From Sphingobacterium deserti (GTDB lineage: Bacteria; Bacteroidota; Bacteroidia; Sphingobacteriales; Sphingobacteriaceae), in the NCBI RefSeq assembly GCF_000757725.1, contig NZ_JJMU01000014.1:1-64000 (forward strand): DNA of 64,000 bases. Direction: 5' to 3'. A program made the translations under genes and the position numbers. How positions within the stretch are numbered: position 1 is the stretch's first letter; the number at the start of each line of letters is the position of its first letter. This document shows, in pieces, positions 51,625 through 61,371 of the stretch. Under the pieces are notes generated by a model. It was not told the origin of the DNA. It worked only from the letters and a program-made list of their open reading frames with translations, and did no database searches.

Positions 51625-51837
51625 TGGGCTTTTAAAAGTTAGATGTTGGCAATAAAGCTATAAAATTTAATTTATTTATCATGGAAATTCATTATTCAAA
51701 AGCTATCAGCTCAAAAAAATTGATTTATCATTATTACACAGCACTTTCTCATCCCTTACAGCCCATTTTGCGTTTTCAATCCGCTAAATATCGAAGAAAA
51801 ACAATATTTTAGCTTCTATCATTAACTTACCACATCT

Positions 51838-54729
51838 ATGAGATACCATTTGCTCGCATTGTTTATAAGTCAATTAACTTGGCTCGTGCCTCATGCCCAG
51901 GAAAAACAATCTCCCCTAACCTGGCAAGACATCCCGAACTGGAAATACATCCGTACAAACGATGCCACGCCCAGCCCGGATGGGAAATGGTTGGCCTATG
52001 TGTCTGGACCTACGCAAGGAGATTTGACATTAACGGTGAAAAATACCGGAAATAACCGGCAATACCAATATGCCATCGGTGGACAAATTACACCAATAAG
52101 GTTTAATGAGCACAGCAGCTTTATTGCTTTTTACCAGTCCCCTGACCATAAAACAATAAAAGCCAACCAAAAATCAAAAAAACCAATCCGTAAGAAACTT
52201 CATTTAGTTTCATTGAAAGATACTGCTTCGACGGTATTCAATAATGTGCAAAAGTTTGATTTTTCCAATGAACAGGGCGGCTGGATAGGCCTCCGGTTTG
52301 AACCGATCGTTCCAGCACAAAAAAATGACACGACAGGAAGAGGCAGCGATTTACTACTCTACAACCTCGCTAACAAACAGCAATTTAATATAGGTAGTGT
52401 ACACGACTATGCTTTCAATAAAAACGGAACATTACTGGCGTATACAGTAGATGCCGCTGGCCAAAATGGTAATGGGGTATTTCTGCTTAACTTAACGAAC
52501 GGACTCACCACCTTATTACAAAATGATGCCGCCACATTTTCAAAACTTAATTGGAATAAGGAAGGGACAGCATTTTCGCTTTTGAAATCCAAAAAAGACA
52601 AAGCCTACACAACGCCTATCTACACACTTATCGGCGTCAAAAATGTACTGGCAACGAATCCCGAAGTCTATAGCTACAGCGGCTTAGACGAGCAACAGAT
52701 CACCGCTGGCTATGGCATAAGCGAAAACACCGCCCCTTATTGGAGCAAGGATCTCAGCCGTATTTTCTTTGGCATCGCCAAGCTGGAAAAAACGAAAGCT
52801 GAACGAGAAAAAGCACAAGACGCGAAAGTAGATAGCCTCGTCCAAAAAACAGCAAATCTGACTGATAGCGTACAGGCTCGTCAGGATTCGACCAATGTAA
52901 AAACCGCTAACGCATCACAAAAAACTGGTGTCAACAAAAAGGATCTCGAAAAGCCAGATATGACCATTTGGAACTGGCAAGACAAGAGACTGCAATCATC
53001 CCAACGCACGCAACTGGAACGCGACAAGAAATTCAACATCATGAGCCTATGGGAGATTGGGAACAATAAATTTGTATCGTTGGCTGACAGCAATCTAAAA
53101 TCAATCAGCTTAGCTCCTAACCAAAAAATAGGCTATGGTCTTGACTTCTCCCCTTACGAATTTACATCGAGCTTAGATGGACAGCGCTTCGCCGATGTAT
53201 ACCTTGTCGATATCGCTTCTGGAACGCGAAAACTGGCTATCGAAAAGCTATACCTCAATGCTAGCTTCAGTAGTAGCTTTTCGCCAAAATCCAGCCACAT
53301 ACTTTACTATAGCAACGGCGATTACTATGTGTTGGATGTTCATACCTTAGCAAAGACAAATATTACCAAACTTATCCCAAGTACTTTTATCGATAAAAAC
53401 GAAGACCATAATGTTTCCAAACCAGCAACAGGCACTTATGGATGGACACAAGATGGTCGTTTTGTAATTTTGAAAGATAATTATGATTTGTGGAAGGTGG
53501 CTTACGACGGTAAATCGCACATCCAATTAACGGACGACTGGAAAGATAGAAAACTGCTAACGACATCTTACAACAATACATATCCAGATGATGATGAGAT
53601 TGATCTGGCTAAAGACCAATATTTCACGGTGATTGACGAAAACACAAAGCAGACCGGAATTGCGCTCTTGCCAGCAAAAAGTAATAAGATCCAGGTCTTA
53701 GGACTGGAAGACGCTTACGTTAGCCCGATAAATAAGGTGAAACACGCTGCAGCTTATTTTTTCACAAAGCAATCGCCCACTGTTTCGCCAGAATTATACA
53801 TGTCTAATGACAAGATGCTGAAAACGCCGATTAAGCTTATCGCGGATAGCGCAAAGCAGCTTCTGTCTGCAGGTAGTAAATTGATTAGTTATGTTAGCGA
53901 TCATGGCGACACCCTGCAAGCAGTATTGTACCTACCTGCGGATTATGTAGAAGGTAAAGCTTATCCGACGATTACCTATATCTACGAACGCCTCACCAAC
54001 AACAAAAACAGTTATTCGCTTCCGGCTTACCCGGGGGGTGGTTTTAACCGCGCGATGTACACCAGCAATGGCTATGCGGTGCTAATGCCCGACATCAAGT
54101 ACAAGCTCAATGATCCGGGTATGTCTGCGGTAGCCTGCGTAGTGCCGGCGGTCAAAGCTGCTGTTGCAACAGGAATAGTTGACGAAAAAAATGTAGCTAT
54201 CCACGGACACTCCTGGGGCGGATACCAAACGTCTTTCCTCATTACGCAAACGAATATATTTAAGGCCGCCGTTGCTGGCGCTCCATTGACCAATATGATT
54301 TCCATGTATTCATTGATTTACTGGAACTCGGGGTCAACGAACCAAAGTATTTTTGAATCCAGCCAAGGACGCTTAACCACCGGTTACTGGGACAATTGGG
54401 ATGCATACGCACGCAACTCACCTATCTTCCATATTAAAAACGTGCAAACACCCCTTATCATTATGCACAACGATAAGGATGGTGCTGTAGACTATACGCA
54501 GGGCATAGAATATTTTAACGGCTTACGTCGCTTAAACAAGCCGGTAGTTATGCTGACCTACAACGGTGAAAACCACGGCCTCGCCAAAGAAGTAAACCAA
54601 AAGGATTATGCGGTGCGCATGATGGAATATTTCGACCATTACCTCAAAGGTAAAGAAGCACCAGACTGGTGGTCCAAAGGAATTGACTTTATGGCACTCC
54701 CGAAACATCTAGAGGATAGGGCATTTTAG
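51838..54729 (+). CDS. S9 family prolyl-oligopeptidase-like serine peptidase
   Basis: 963 residues. A signal peptide (MRYHLLALFISQLTWLVPHA) directs it to the periplasm. A beta-propeller region (about 45-630) contains a charged, low-complexity insertion (about 315-385) that is probably an exposed loop. The alpha/beta-hydrolase domain follows with Ser792 (GHSWGGY), Asp881 (NDKDGAV) and His913 (ENHGL). Size and form resemble the large secreted S9 peptidases of Bacteroidota; cleavage specificity is unknown. Monocistronic. Confidence 0.92.
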   Translation: MRYHLLALFISQLTWLVPHAQEKQSPLTWQDIPNWKYIRTNDATPSPDGKWLAYVSGPTQGDLTLTVKNTGNNRQYQYAIGGQITPIRFNEHSSFIAFYQSPDHKTIKANQKSKKPIRKKLHLVSLKDTASTVFNNVQKFDFSNEQGGWIGLRFEPIVPAQKNDTTGRGSDLLLYNLANKQQFNIGSVHDYAFNKNGTLLAYTVDAAGQNGNGVFLLNLTNGLTTLLQNDAATFSKLNWNKEGTAFSLLKSKKDKAYTTPIYTLIGVKNVLATNPEVYSYSGLDEQQITAGYGISENTAPYWSKDLSRIFFGIAKLEKTKAEREKAQDAKVDSLVQKTANLTDSVQARQDSTNVKTANASQKTGVNKKDLEKPDMTIWNWQDKRLQSSQRTQLERDKKFNIMSLWEIGNNKFVSLADSNLKSISLAPNQKIGYGLDFSPYEFTSSLDGQRFADVYLVDIASGTRKLAIEKLYLNASFSSSFSPKSSHILYYSNGDYYVLDVHTLAKTNITKLIPSTFIDKNEDHNVSKPATGTYGWTQDGRFVILKDNYDLWKVAYDGKSHIQLTDDWKDRKLLTTSYNNTYPDDDEIDLAKDQYFTVIDENTKQTGIALLPAKSNKIQVLGLEDAYVSPINKVKHAAAYFFTKQSPTVSPELYMSNDKMLKTPIKLIADSAKQLLSAGSKLISYVSDHGDTLQAVLYLPADYVEGKAYPTITYIYERLTNNKNSYSLPAYPGGGFNRAMYTSNGYAVLMPDIKYKLNDPGMSAVACVVPAVKAAVATGIVDEKNVAIHGHSWGGYQTSFLITQTNIFKAAVAGAPLTNMISMYSLIYWNSGSTNQSIFESSQGRLTTGYWDNWDAYARNSPIFHIKNVQTPLIIMHNDKDGAVDYTQGIEYFNGLRRLNKPVVMLTYNGENHGLAKEVNQKDYAVRMMEYFDHYLKGKEAPDWWSKGIDFMALPKHLEDRAF

Positions 54730-54760
54730 GCTTTTCATAAACAGTACTTAACAAAAACAA

Positions 54761-54789
54761 AAAAAGGATTCCAGCAGGATCCTTTTTTT
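54761..54789 (+). terminator. Terminator after the S9 peptidase gene
   Basis: A 9-bp outer stem (54761-54769 with 54779-54787) and T7. The remaining 54790-55034 holds a weak 7-bp hairpin near 54890-54910 and AT-rich sequence, but no convincing gene or promoter. Confidence 0.75.
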
Positions 54790-55034
54790 GTTCGCGAGTG
54801 AACTCAACATAGGCCGATTAAGCTTCACTCTCCTCCATCTACCTTTCAACAATTATTCGCTCTATAACGCTTGCGGCAGAACGATCTTTCCTTGCTTAGA
54901 AAGATTTCAAACAAGAATGCAATATCAACAAAAAAACATCTTTAAATTAGAAATAAACTAACGACAATCTATTTTTTTTATAAAATCAGTAATGAAATTA
55001 GTTTTTTATTCATATATTAGCAACCTAATATTTT

Positions 55035-55040
55035 GAGGAG
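55035..55040 (+). promoter_or_regulatory. Shine-Dalgarno sequence of gltB
   Basis: GAGGAG 3 nt before the gltB ATG. Strong SD sequences are rare in this window, so it stands out. Confidence 0.6.
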
Positions 55041-55043
55041 AAG

Positions 55044-58000
55044 ATGATAAACGAAAGATTACCGGAACAAGGGCTATATAACCCCGACTTTGAGCACGAT
55101 GCCTGCGGCGTAGGTTTTGTAGCGCATATCAAGGGTCAAAAGTCGCACCAGCAAGTGAGAGATGCGTTAACCATGTTGGAAAACATGGAGCATAGAGGTG
55201 CTTGTGGCTGTGATCCTGAGAGTGGAGATGGTGCTGGTATAATGATCCAGTTGCCGCATGAGTTTTTATGGGAAGAATGTATTAATCTAGGTATTCAACT
55301 GGAAGAACCTGGATATTACGGTACCGGGATGGTGTTTCTACCGAAGGAAGCCGACCTGAATGCTATTTGTCGTGAAGCCATTATTGAGGCCACAGCAAGC
55401 CGCGGCATGAAGTTTTTGGGTTTCCGTGATGTTCCTGTAAATCGTGACGGCATAGGGCCAACTGCTTTAAGCGCCGAGCCGGAAATTGTTCAGTTTTTCG
55501 TTTCCCGTCCCGATGGCGTCTCCACCACTGAGGATTTCGAACGTAAACTTTTCGTCTTGAGACGCCTCATCATTCAACTGGTTAAAAAACAACAGGAGTA
55601 TCCGCTGCCTTTATACATTGCATCGCTCTCTTGCAAAACGATAATCTACAAAGGTCAATTAACGACCTACCAAGTGGGCACCTACTACGATGACTTGAAA
55701 GATGCACGTGTTGTTTCTGCATTTGGCTTGGTACACTCGCGTTTCTCAACAAATACATTCCCTTCTTGGTCACTGGCACAGCCATTTCGCAATATTGCGC
55801 ACAATGGGGAGATCAATACCCTGACTGGAAACCTAAATTGGTTTTATGCTGGCGCACGCGCCTTATCTTCGCCATACTTTACAGAAGAAGAAATGCAAAT
55901 CTTATTGCCTGTGGTCGATCGTGGGCAATCTGACTCAGCATGTTTGGATAATGTGGTTGAACTCTTATTGCACAGCGGCAGAAGCCTACCACACGTGATG
56001 TTGATGCTCGTTCCAGAAGCATGGGATGGCAATACGCAGATGGATCCGTTAAAACGAGCTTTTTACGAGTACCATGCAACTTTGATGGAGCCTTGGGATG
56101 GTCCCGCTGCCCTTTGTTTCACCGACGGGAAAACCATCGGTGCCACACTAGACCGCAACGGCTTACGCCCCTTGCGATTTGCTATCACATCAGACGATCG
56201 CGTTGTCGTGGCGTCCGAAGCTGGTGCCTTGCCGATTCCTGAAAGCTTAATTATCAAAAAAGGAAGGCAACAGCCTGGTAAAATCTTCGTGGTAGACATG
56301 GAGAAAGGTAAGATCCGTTCTGACGAAGAGGTAAAAGGCGAATTGATCCGTCAGCAGCCTTACAGCGAGTGGCTAGACAACTACAAAATCCGTATGGACG
56401 AGTTGGAAGAACCTCGCGTAACCTATACCTATCTTAAACAAGAATCCGTATTCAAATACCAACAGGCTTTCGGTTATTCTCGCGAAGACCTGGAAACCAT
56501 ATTAACGCCTATGGCGCTGACGGGCTACGAACCGATCGGCTCTATGGGTACTGATGTGCCATTGGCCATCTTATCCGATCAACCGCAACATCTATCAAGC
56601 TATTTCAAGCAATTTTTTGCGCAAGTAACCAATCCACCAATCGACCCAATCCGCGAACGTTTGGTAATGAGCTTGGCCACCTTTATCGGTAATGCCGGAA
56701 ATATCTTGATTGAAGATAAAAAATTCTGTCATTGCGTCACTTTGGAACATCCGATTTTAACGTCAAGTGAATTGGAAAAACTGCGTTCCATTGATACGGG
56801 TATCTTTCAAGCAAAAACATTACAGCTTTACTTTAAAGCTGATGGAAACCCCGGTTCGTTAGAAGCTGGTTTGGAAAGGCTATGCCGTTACGCAGATGAT
56901 GCTGTGCGGGATGGCTTTGAGGTAATCATCCTCTCTGATCGCGCGATTGATTCACAACATGCCGCCATTCCGTCGATCCTTGCCGTATCCGCGGTACATC
57001 ACCATCTGATCAAAACTGGAAATCGTGGTGCTGTAGGCCTTGTCGTTGAAGCTGGCGACGTATGGGAAGTACACCACTTCGCCTGTCTGTTGGCTTTTGG
57101 TGCGACAGCAATCAATCCGTACATGGCTTTGGCTTCTATCCGTACAATGAAGGAGCTGGGGCAAATTGAAACAGACCTGGTTTGGGACGACCTGAAGAAA
57201 AACTATGTGAAGGCCATTTGTGCAGGTTTGTTAAAGATTTTCTCTAAAATGGGAATCTCGACACTTCAATCTTACCACGGTGCGCAGATCTTCGAAGTAT
57301 TGGGTATCGACAAATCTGTAGTAGACGACTACTTCTGTGGTTCCGTATCTCGCATCGGTGGATTGAAATTAGACGATATCGCTAAAGAAGCGCTTTCAAA
57401 ACATTGGAGAGCATTCGGCGAATCACGCGTGGAGAAAAAACTATTGCCGGAAGGTGGCTTGTACCAATGGAAACGTCGTGGCGAAGGCCACTTATGGAGT
57501 CCTGAAACGGTACACCTCTTGCAAAAGGCCTGCCGTACGACAGACTACAACTCCTATAAGCAATACGCATCCATTATCAACAACCAAAAGGAGCGCATGT
57601 ATACGCTCCGTGGCTTATTGGATTTTGCGAAACATAGAACGCCGCTATCAATCGACGAGGTAGAACCCATCGAAAACATCATGAAGCGTTTTGCAACAGG
57701 TGCCATGTCTATGGGGTCCATCTCTACCGAAGCACACAGCACATTGGCAATTGCCATGAACCGAATTGGGGCAAAAAGTAACACGGGAGAAGGTGGTGAA
57801 GATCCGGCACGTTTCGAACGTTTGGCTAATGGCGACTCGATGCGCTCAGCTATTAAACAGGTGGCTTCCGCACGTTTTGGGGTGACATCGCATTACCTCA
57901 CTGAGGCTGATGAGATCCAGATAAAAATGGCACAAGGAGCAAAACCAGGCGAAGGCGGTCAATTGCCTGGCCATAAAGTAAATGATTTTATCGCACGCCT

Positions 58001-59558
58001 TCGCCACGCCACACCCGGTGTAGGTTTGATTTCGCCGCCACCGCACCACGATATTTACTCGATCGAGGATTTGGCACAATTAATCTTCGACTTGAAGAAT
58101 GCAAATCGCGCTGCCCGCATCAACGTCAAGTTGGTTTCTAAAGCGGGTGTAGGCACGATTGCTGCCGGTGTTGCGAAAGCACATGCTGACGTGATCTTGA
58201 TCGCAGGATATGACGGAGGTACCGGCGCATCACCGATCAGCTCGATCAAACACGCCGGCCTACCTTGGGAACTTGGCTTAGCCGAAGCACACCAAACGTT
58301 GGTACAAAATAAATTGCGTAGCCGCGTTGTGCTACAAGCCGATGGCCAAATGAAAACAGGAAGGGATATCGTTATTGCTACGTTGCTTGGTGCTGAAGAA
58401 TGGGGAGTTGCTACCGCTGCATTAATAGCAGGCGGATGTATTATGATGCGTAAGTGTCACCTGAATACCTGCCCGGTCGGTGTCGCTACACAAGATCCAG
58501 AATTGCAAAAGCTATTCTCCGGTAAACCGGAAGACATCGTTAACCTGTTCCGCTTCTTGGCTGAGGAGATCCGCGAGATTATGGCACAATTGGGCTTCCG
58601 CACCATCAACGAAATGGTTGGACGTGCACAATTCCTAAAAAAACGGGAAAACATCGACCACTGGAAGGCGTCAAAAATCGACTTCTCTAAAGTGCTTTAT
58701 GTGGCGCGAAACGAGCCATCGGAAAGCCTATACAATACGCAAGAGCAGGATCATGGCATGAGCATGATTCTAGATTGGGGCTTATTGAAACAAGCTAAGT
58801 CAGCACTAGACACCAAAACACCTGCATTCGGCACGTTCAAAGTCAAAAATACAGATCGAACCATAGGCACGATGCTATCTAACGAGATATCGAAAGTTTA
58901 CGGTGCTGAAGGTTTACCTGATAACACCATAAACTTCAAGTTCGAAGGTTCTGCTGGACAATCGTTTGGTGCGTTCGGTGCAAAAGGCCTTTCATTCGAG
59001 CTGGAAGGTGAGGCCAATGACTATGTTGGTAAAGGTTTATCTGGCGCGCAACTAGCCATCTATCCTACAGAAGACAGTCCATTGACCGCCCATGATAACA
59101 TCATTATCGGCAACGTGGCCCTATATGGCGCTACGTCAGGTCACCTTTTCATCAACGGTATGGCAGGCGAGCGTTTTGCCGTCCGCAACTCGGGTGCAAC
59201 AGCCGTCGTAGAAGGTATTGGCGACCACGGTTGTGAATACATGACAGGCGGTCGTGCTTTAATCTTAGGACCTACTGGCCGAAACTTCGCAGCAGGAATG
59301 AGCGGCGGTATTGCTTGGATATACGATATCTCGGGCACCTTCCGCGACAACTGTAACCAAGAGATGGTAGACCTAGACCCATTGGATACCGAAGATGAAA
59401 ATGCGATTATCGCACTATTGAAGCGTCACATTAACCTGACAAACAGCGAGCGTGCCAACTACATTTTACAAGATTGGGCGAACGAGAGAAGTAGATTTAT
59501 CAAAGTATTTCCGAGGGAGTACAAGAATGTGTTACGTAAAAAATTAGTGGAAGCTTAA
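55044..59558 (+). CDS. gltB: Glutamate synthase large subunit GltB
   Basis: 1504 residues, full length. The glutaminase nucleophile is Cys21 (HDACGVGF), exposed by removal of a 20-residue propeptide. The glutaminase domain (21-430) is followed by the central domain, the FMN-binding synthase domain (about 830-1200, with GEGGEDPARF and AGYDGGTGASP), the 3Fe-4S cysteines in CHLNTCPVG, and the GXGXG beta-helix (about 1260-1450). With GltD it makes two glutamates from glutamine and 2-oxoglutarate. First gene of a two-gene operon. Confidence 0.97.
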   Translation: MINERLPEQGLYNPDFEHDACGVGFVAHIKGQKSHQQVRDALTMLENMEHRGACGCDPESGDGAGIMIQLPHEFLWEECINLGIQLEEPGYYGTGMVFLPKEADLNAICREAIIEATASRGMKFLGFRDVPVNRDGIGPTALSAEPEIVQFFVSRPDGVSTTEDFERKLFVLRRLIIQLVKKQQEYPLPLYIASLSCKTIIYKGQLTTYQVGTYYDDLKDARVVSAFGLVHSRFSTNTFPSWSLAQPFRNIAHNGEINTLTGNLNWFYAGARALSSPYFTEEEMQILLPVVDRGQSDSACLDNVVELLLHSGRSLPHVMLMLVPEAWDGNTQMDPLKRAFYEYHATLMEPWDGPAALCFTDGKTIGATLDRNGLRPLRFAITSDDRVVVASEAGALPIPESLIIKKGRQQPGKIFVVDMEKGKIRSDEEVKGELIRQQPYSEWLDNYKIRMDELEEPRVTYTYLKQESVFKYQQAFGYSREDLETILTPMALTGYEPIGSMGTDVPLAILSDQPQHLSSYFKQFFAQVTNPPIDPIRERLVMSLATFIGNAGNILIEDKKFCHCVTLEHPILTSSELEKLRSIDTGIFQAKTLQLYFKADGNPGSLEAGLERLCRYADDAVRDGFEVIILSDRAIDSQHAAIPSILAVSAVHHHLIKTGNRGAVGLVVEAGDVWEVHHFACLLAFGATAINPYMALASIRTMKELGQIETDLVWDDLKKNYVKAICAGLLKIFSKMGISTLQSYHGAQIFEVLGIDKSVVDDYFCGSVSRIGGLKLDDIAKEALSKHWRAFGESRVEKKLLPEGGLYQWKRRGEGHLWSPETVHLLQKACRTTDYNSYKQYASIINNQKERMYTLRGLLDFAKHRTPLSIDEVEPIENIMKRFATGAMSMGSISTEAHSTLAIAMNRIGAKSNTGEGGEDPARFERLANGDSMRSAIKQVASARFGVTSHYLTEADEIQIKMAQGAKPGEGGQLPGHKVNDFIARLRHATPGVGLISPPPHHDIYSIEDLAQLIFDLKNANRAARINVKLVSKAGVGTIAAGVAKAHADVILIAGYDGGTGASPISSIKHAGLPWELGLAEAHQTLVQNKLRSRVVLQADGQMKTGRDIVIATLLGAEEWGVATAALIAGGCIMMRKCHLNTCPVGVATQDPELQKLFSGKPEDIVNLFRFLAEEIREIMAQLGFRTINEMVGRAQFLKKRENIDHWKASKIDFSKVLYVARNEPSESLYNTQEQDHGMSMILDWGLLKQAKSALDTKTPAFGTFKVKNTDRTIGTMLSNEISKVYGAEGLPDNTINFKFEGSAGQSFGAFGAKGLSFELEGEANDYVGKGLSGAQLAIYPTEDSPLTAHDNIIIGNVALYGATSGHLFINGMAGERFAVRNSGATAVVEGIGDHGCEYMTGGRALILGPTGRNFAAGMSGGIAWIYDISGTFRDNCNQEMVDLDPLDTEDENAIIALLKRHINLTNSERANYILQDWANERSRFIKVFPREYKNVLRKKLVEA

Positions 59559-59562
59559 TATA

Positions 59563-59569
59563 GAGGAGG
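59563..59569 (+). promoter_or_regulatory. Shine-Dalgarno sequence of gltD
   Basis: GAGGAGG 8 nt before the gltD ATG, in the 19-nt gap after gltB. Confidence 0.7.
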
Positions 59570-59577
59570 AAACAGAC

Positions 59578-61044
59578 ATGGGCAAACCAACAGGATTTTT
59601 AGAATACGAGAGAACGCTTCCTCAGAAAGACACTGTAGAAAGCAGAAAACAAAATTATCAGGAATTTGTGCACAGCTATTCCGATGATCAATTGAATAAT
59701 CAAGCAGCACGTTGTATGAACTGCGGCATCCCATTTTGTCATTCGGGATGTCCACTCGGAAACGTGATCCCGGAATTCAACGATGCAGTTTACGACGGTC
59801 GCTGGGAAGAAGCTTATAACATATTGATATCAACAAATAACTTCCCGGAATTTACAGGAAGGATATGCCCTGCGCCTTGCGAAGCCGCCTGCGTGCTTGG
59901 CATCAATAAATCACCGGTGGCAATTGAAGAAATTGAAAAGCATATCATCGAGATTGCTTTCAAGAACAACTTCGTAAAGCCGAACAAAAACTTCATCAAG
60001 ACAGGTAAAAGCGTTGCTGTGATCGGTGGTGGGCCTGCTGGTTTAGCAGCAGCGGCACAATTAAATAAGGCCGGCCACGATGTAGTACTTTACGAACGTG
60101 ATGATAAAGTGGGCGGATTATTACGTTACGGCATTCCAGATTTTAAGCTGGATAAGTCGATCATCGACCGTCGCGTGGCCGTGATGGAACAGTCGGGCGT
60201 CGTATTTCGCACCAATGCCGAAGTAGGTGTCAATGTACCAGCTAGTGAATTGCAAACGTATGACGCTATTGTGCTTGCTGGTGGATCCACTATCCCGCGT
60301 AATCTTCCAATTCCGGGACGCGAACTGAAAGGTGTTCACTATGCTATGGAGTTCCTGAAACAACAAAACAAGCGTGTGGGCAACTCTCCTATAGAAGTGG
60401 AAGAAATCCATGCTACCGGAAAAAATGTATTGGTGATTGGTGGTGGCGACACCGGCTCTGACTGCGTTGGAACATCCAACCGTCATGGTGCTAAAAGCGT
60501 AACACAATTTGAGTTAATGCCGCAGCCACCAAAAGACCGCACCGTAGCAATGCCTTGGCCTACGTACCCTATGCTATTGAAAACTACGACATCTCATGAA
60601 GAAGGCTGCCAACGCCACTGGAGTGTCAGTACCAAAGCCTTTTTAGGCGATGATAATGGCCATGTACGTGCTGCACTCGTAGTTGATTTAGAGTGGGAAA
60701 CCGATGCTTTCGGACGGCCATTGAAATTTAAAGAAGTCGAAGGATCGGAACGTGAATTGCCCTGTGAGTTGGTAACACTAGCCATGGGCTTTTTGCACCC
60801 GCAACATGAAGGCTTGTTACAGCAATTAGGTGTAAAATTAAACGAGCGGGGTAATGTAGATGCAACGGAAACAGACTACAAAGCATCCACGGATAAGGTA
60901 TTTGTAGCTGGCGACATGCGTCGCGGCCAATCCCTCGTTGTTTGGGCGATCTCCGAAGGTCGCGAATGTGCGCGCAAAGTAGACGAGTTCCTTATGGGTT
61001 ACTCGGAACTAGAGCGCAAAGATAAAGCTGTCTCATACGCTTAA
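59578..61044 (+). CDS. gltD: Glutamate synthase small subunit GltD
   Basis: 488 residues. Two N-terminal 4Fe-4S cysteine groups ([13 protein letters not shown] and CPAPCEAAC), the FAD-binding [10 protein letters not shown] (about 147-156) and an NADPH-binding GGGDTGSDC (about 290). It passes electrons from NAD(P)H to GltB. The gap to gltB and the strong SD suggest independent re-initiation at equal level. A terminator closes the operon. Confidence 0.96.
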   Translation: MGKPTGFLEYERTLPQKDTVESRKQNYQEFVHSYSDDQLNNQAARCMNCGIPFCHSGCPLGNVIPEFNDAVYDGRWEEAYNILISTNNFPEFTGRICPAPCEAACVLGINKSPVAIEEIEKHIIEIAFKNNFVKPNKNFIKTGKSVAVIGGGPAGLAAAAQLNKAGHDVVLYERDDKVGGLLRYGIPDFKLDKSIIDRRVAVMEQSGVVFRTNAEVGVNVPASELQTYDAIVLAGGSTIPRNLPIPGRELKGVHYAMEFLKQQNKRVGNSPIEVEEIHATGKNVLVIGGGDTGSDCVGTSNRHGAKSVTQFELMPQPPKDRTVAMPWPTYPMLLKTTTSHEEGCQRHWSVSTKAFLGDDNGHVRAALVVDLEWETDAFGRPLKFKEVEGSERELPCELVTLAMGFLHPQHEGLLQQLGVKLNERGNVDATETDYKASTDKVFVAGDMRRGQSLVVWAISEGRECARKVDEFLMGYSELERKDKAVSYA

Positions 61045-61069
61045 TTTCATATACTTTAGTTAAAGTGAG

Positions 61070-61093
61070 AAACCGGACTAGGTCCGGTTTTTT
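61070..61093 (+). terminator. Terminator after gltBD
   Basis: A 9-bp stem (61070-61078 with 61082-61090), 3-nt loop and T6. Confidence 0.88.
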
Positions 61094-61311
61094 GTTTTAT
61101 ATAATCTGCCGTAATGGCTATTGCGTAATACAAAATTAAGCTTTTGGCAAGAACAACTGTATTGAACTAGATAGGAGATAAAGTTTGCTAAACCAAGAGA
61201 TTACTGTCATAACTTCATAAGTTAACCCTCATTACTTCTCTACTATCATTTCAGACTTCTTACTTTTCAATGTCAACTTATTACTTTTGATTTCTCAATT
61301 TTGACTTTTGA

Positions 61312-61367
61312 ATTATCACTTCTGACTTATCACTTCTGAATTATCACTTCTGACTTATCACTTTTTA
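61312..61367. repeat. Four tandem 14-bp repeats, variant A/C alternation
   Basis: Units at 61312-61325, 61326-61339, 61340-61353 and 61354-61367 share TTATCACTT; the first base alternates A, C, A, C. They are followed by hexamer repeats of TAATTT (61369-61392) that run into the coding end of the rhamnosidase gene, encoding its last residues KLKIKN. The rest of 61094-61311 is AT-rich without a recognisable feature. Confidence 0.75.
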
Positions 61368-61371
61368 CTTT

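Noticed and set aside
51052-51642. 196-residue plus-strand ORF antisense to the dipeptide epimerase
   Set aside because: The epimerase frame has all enolase-superfamily motifs; the antisense frame has none.
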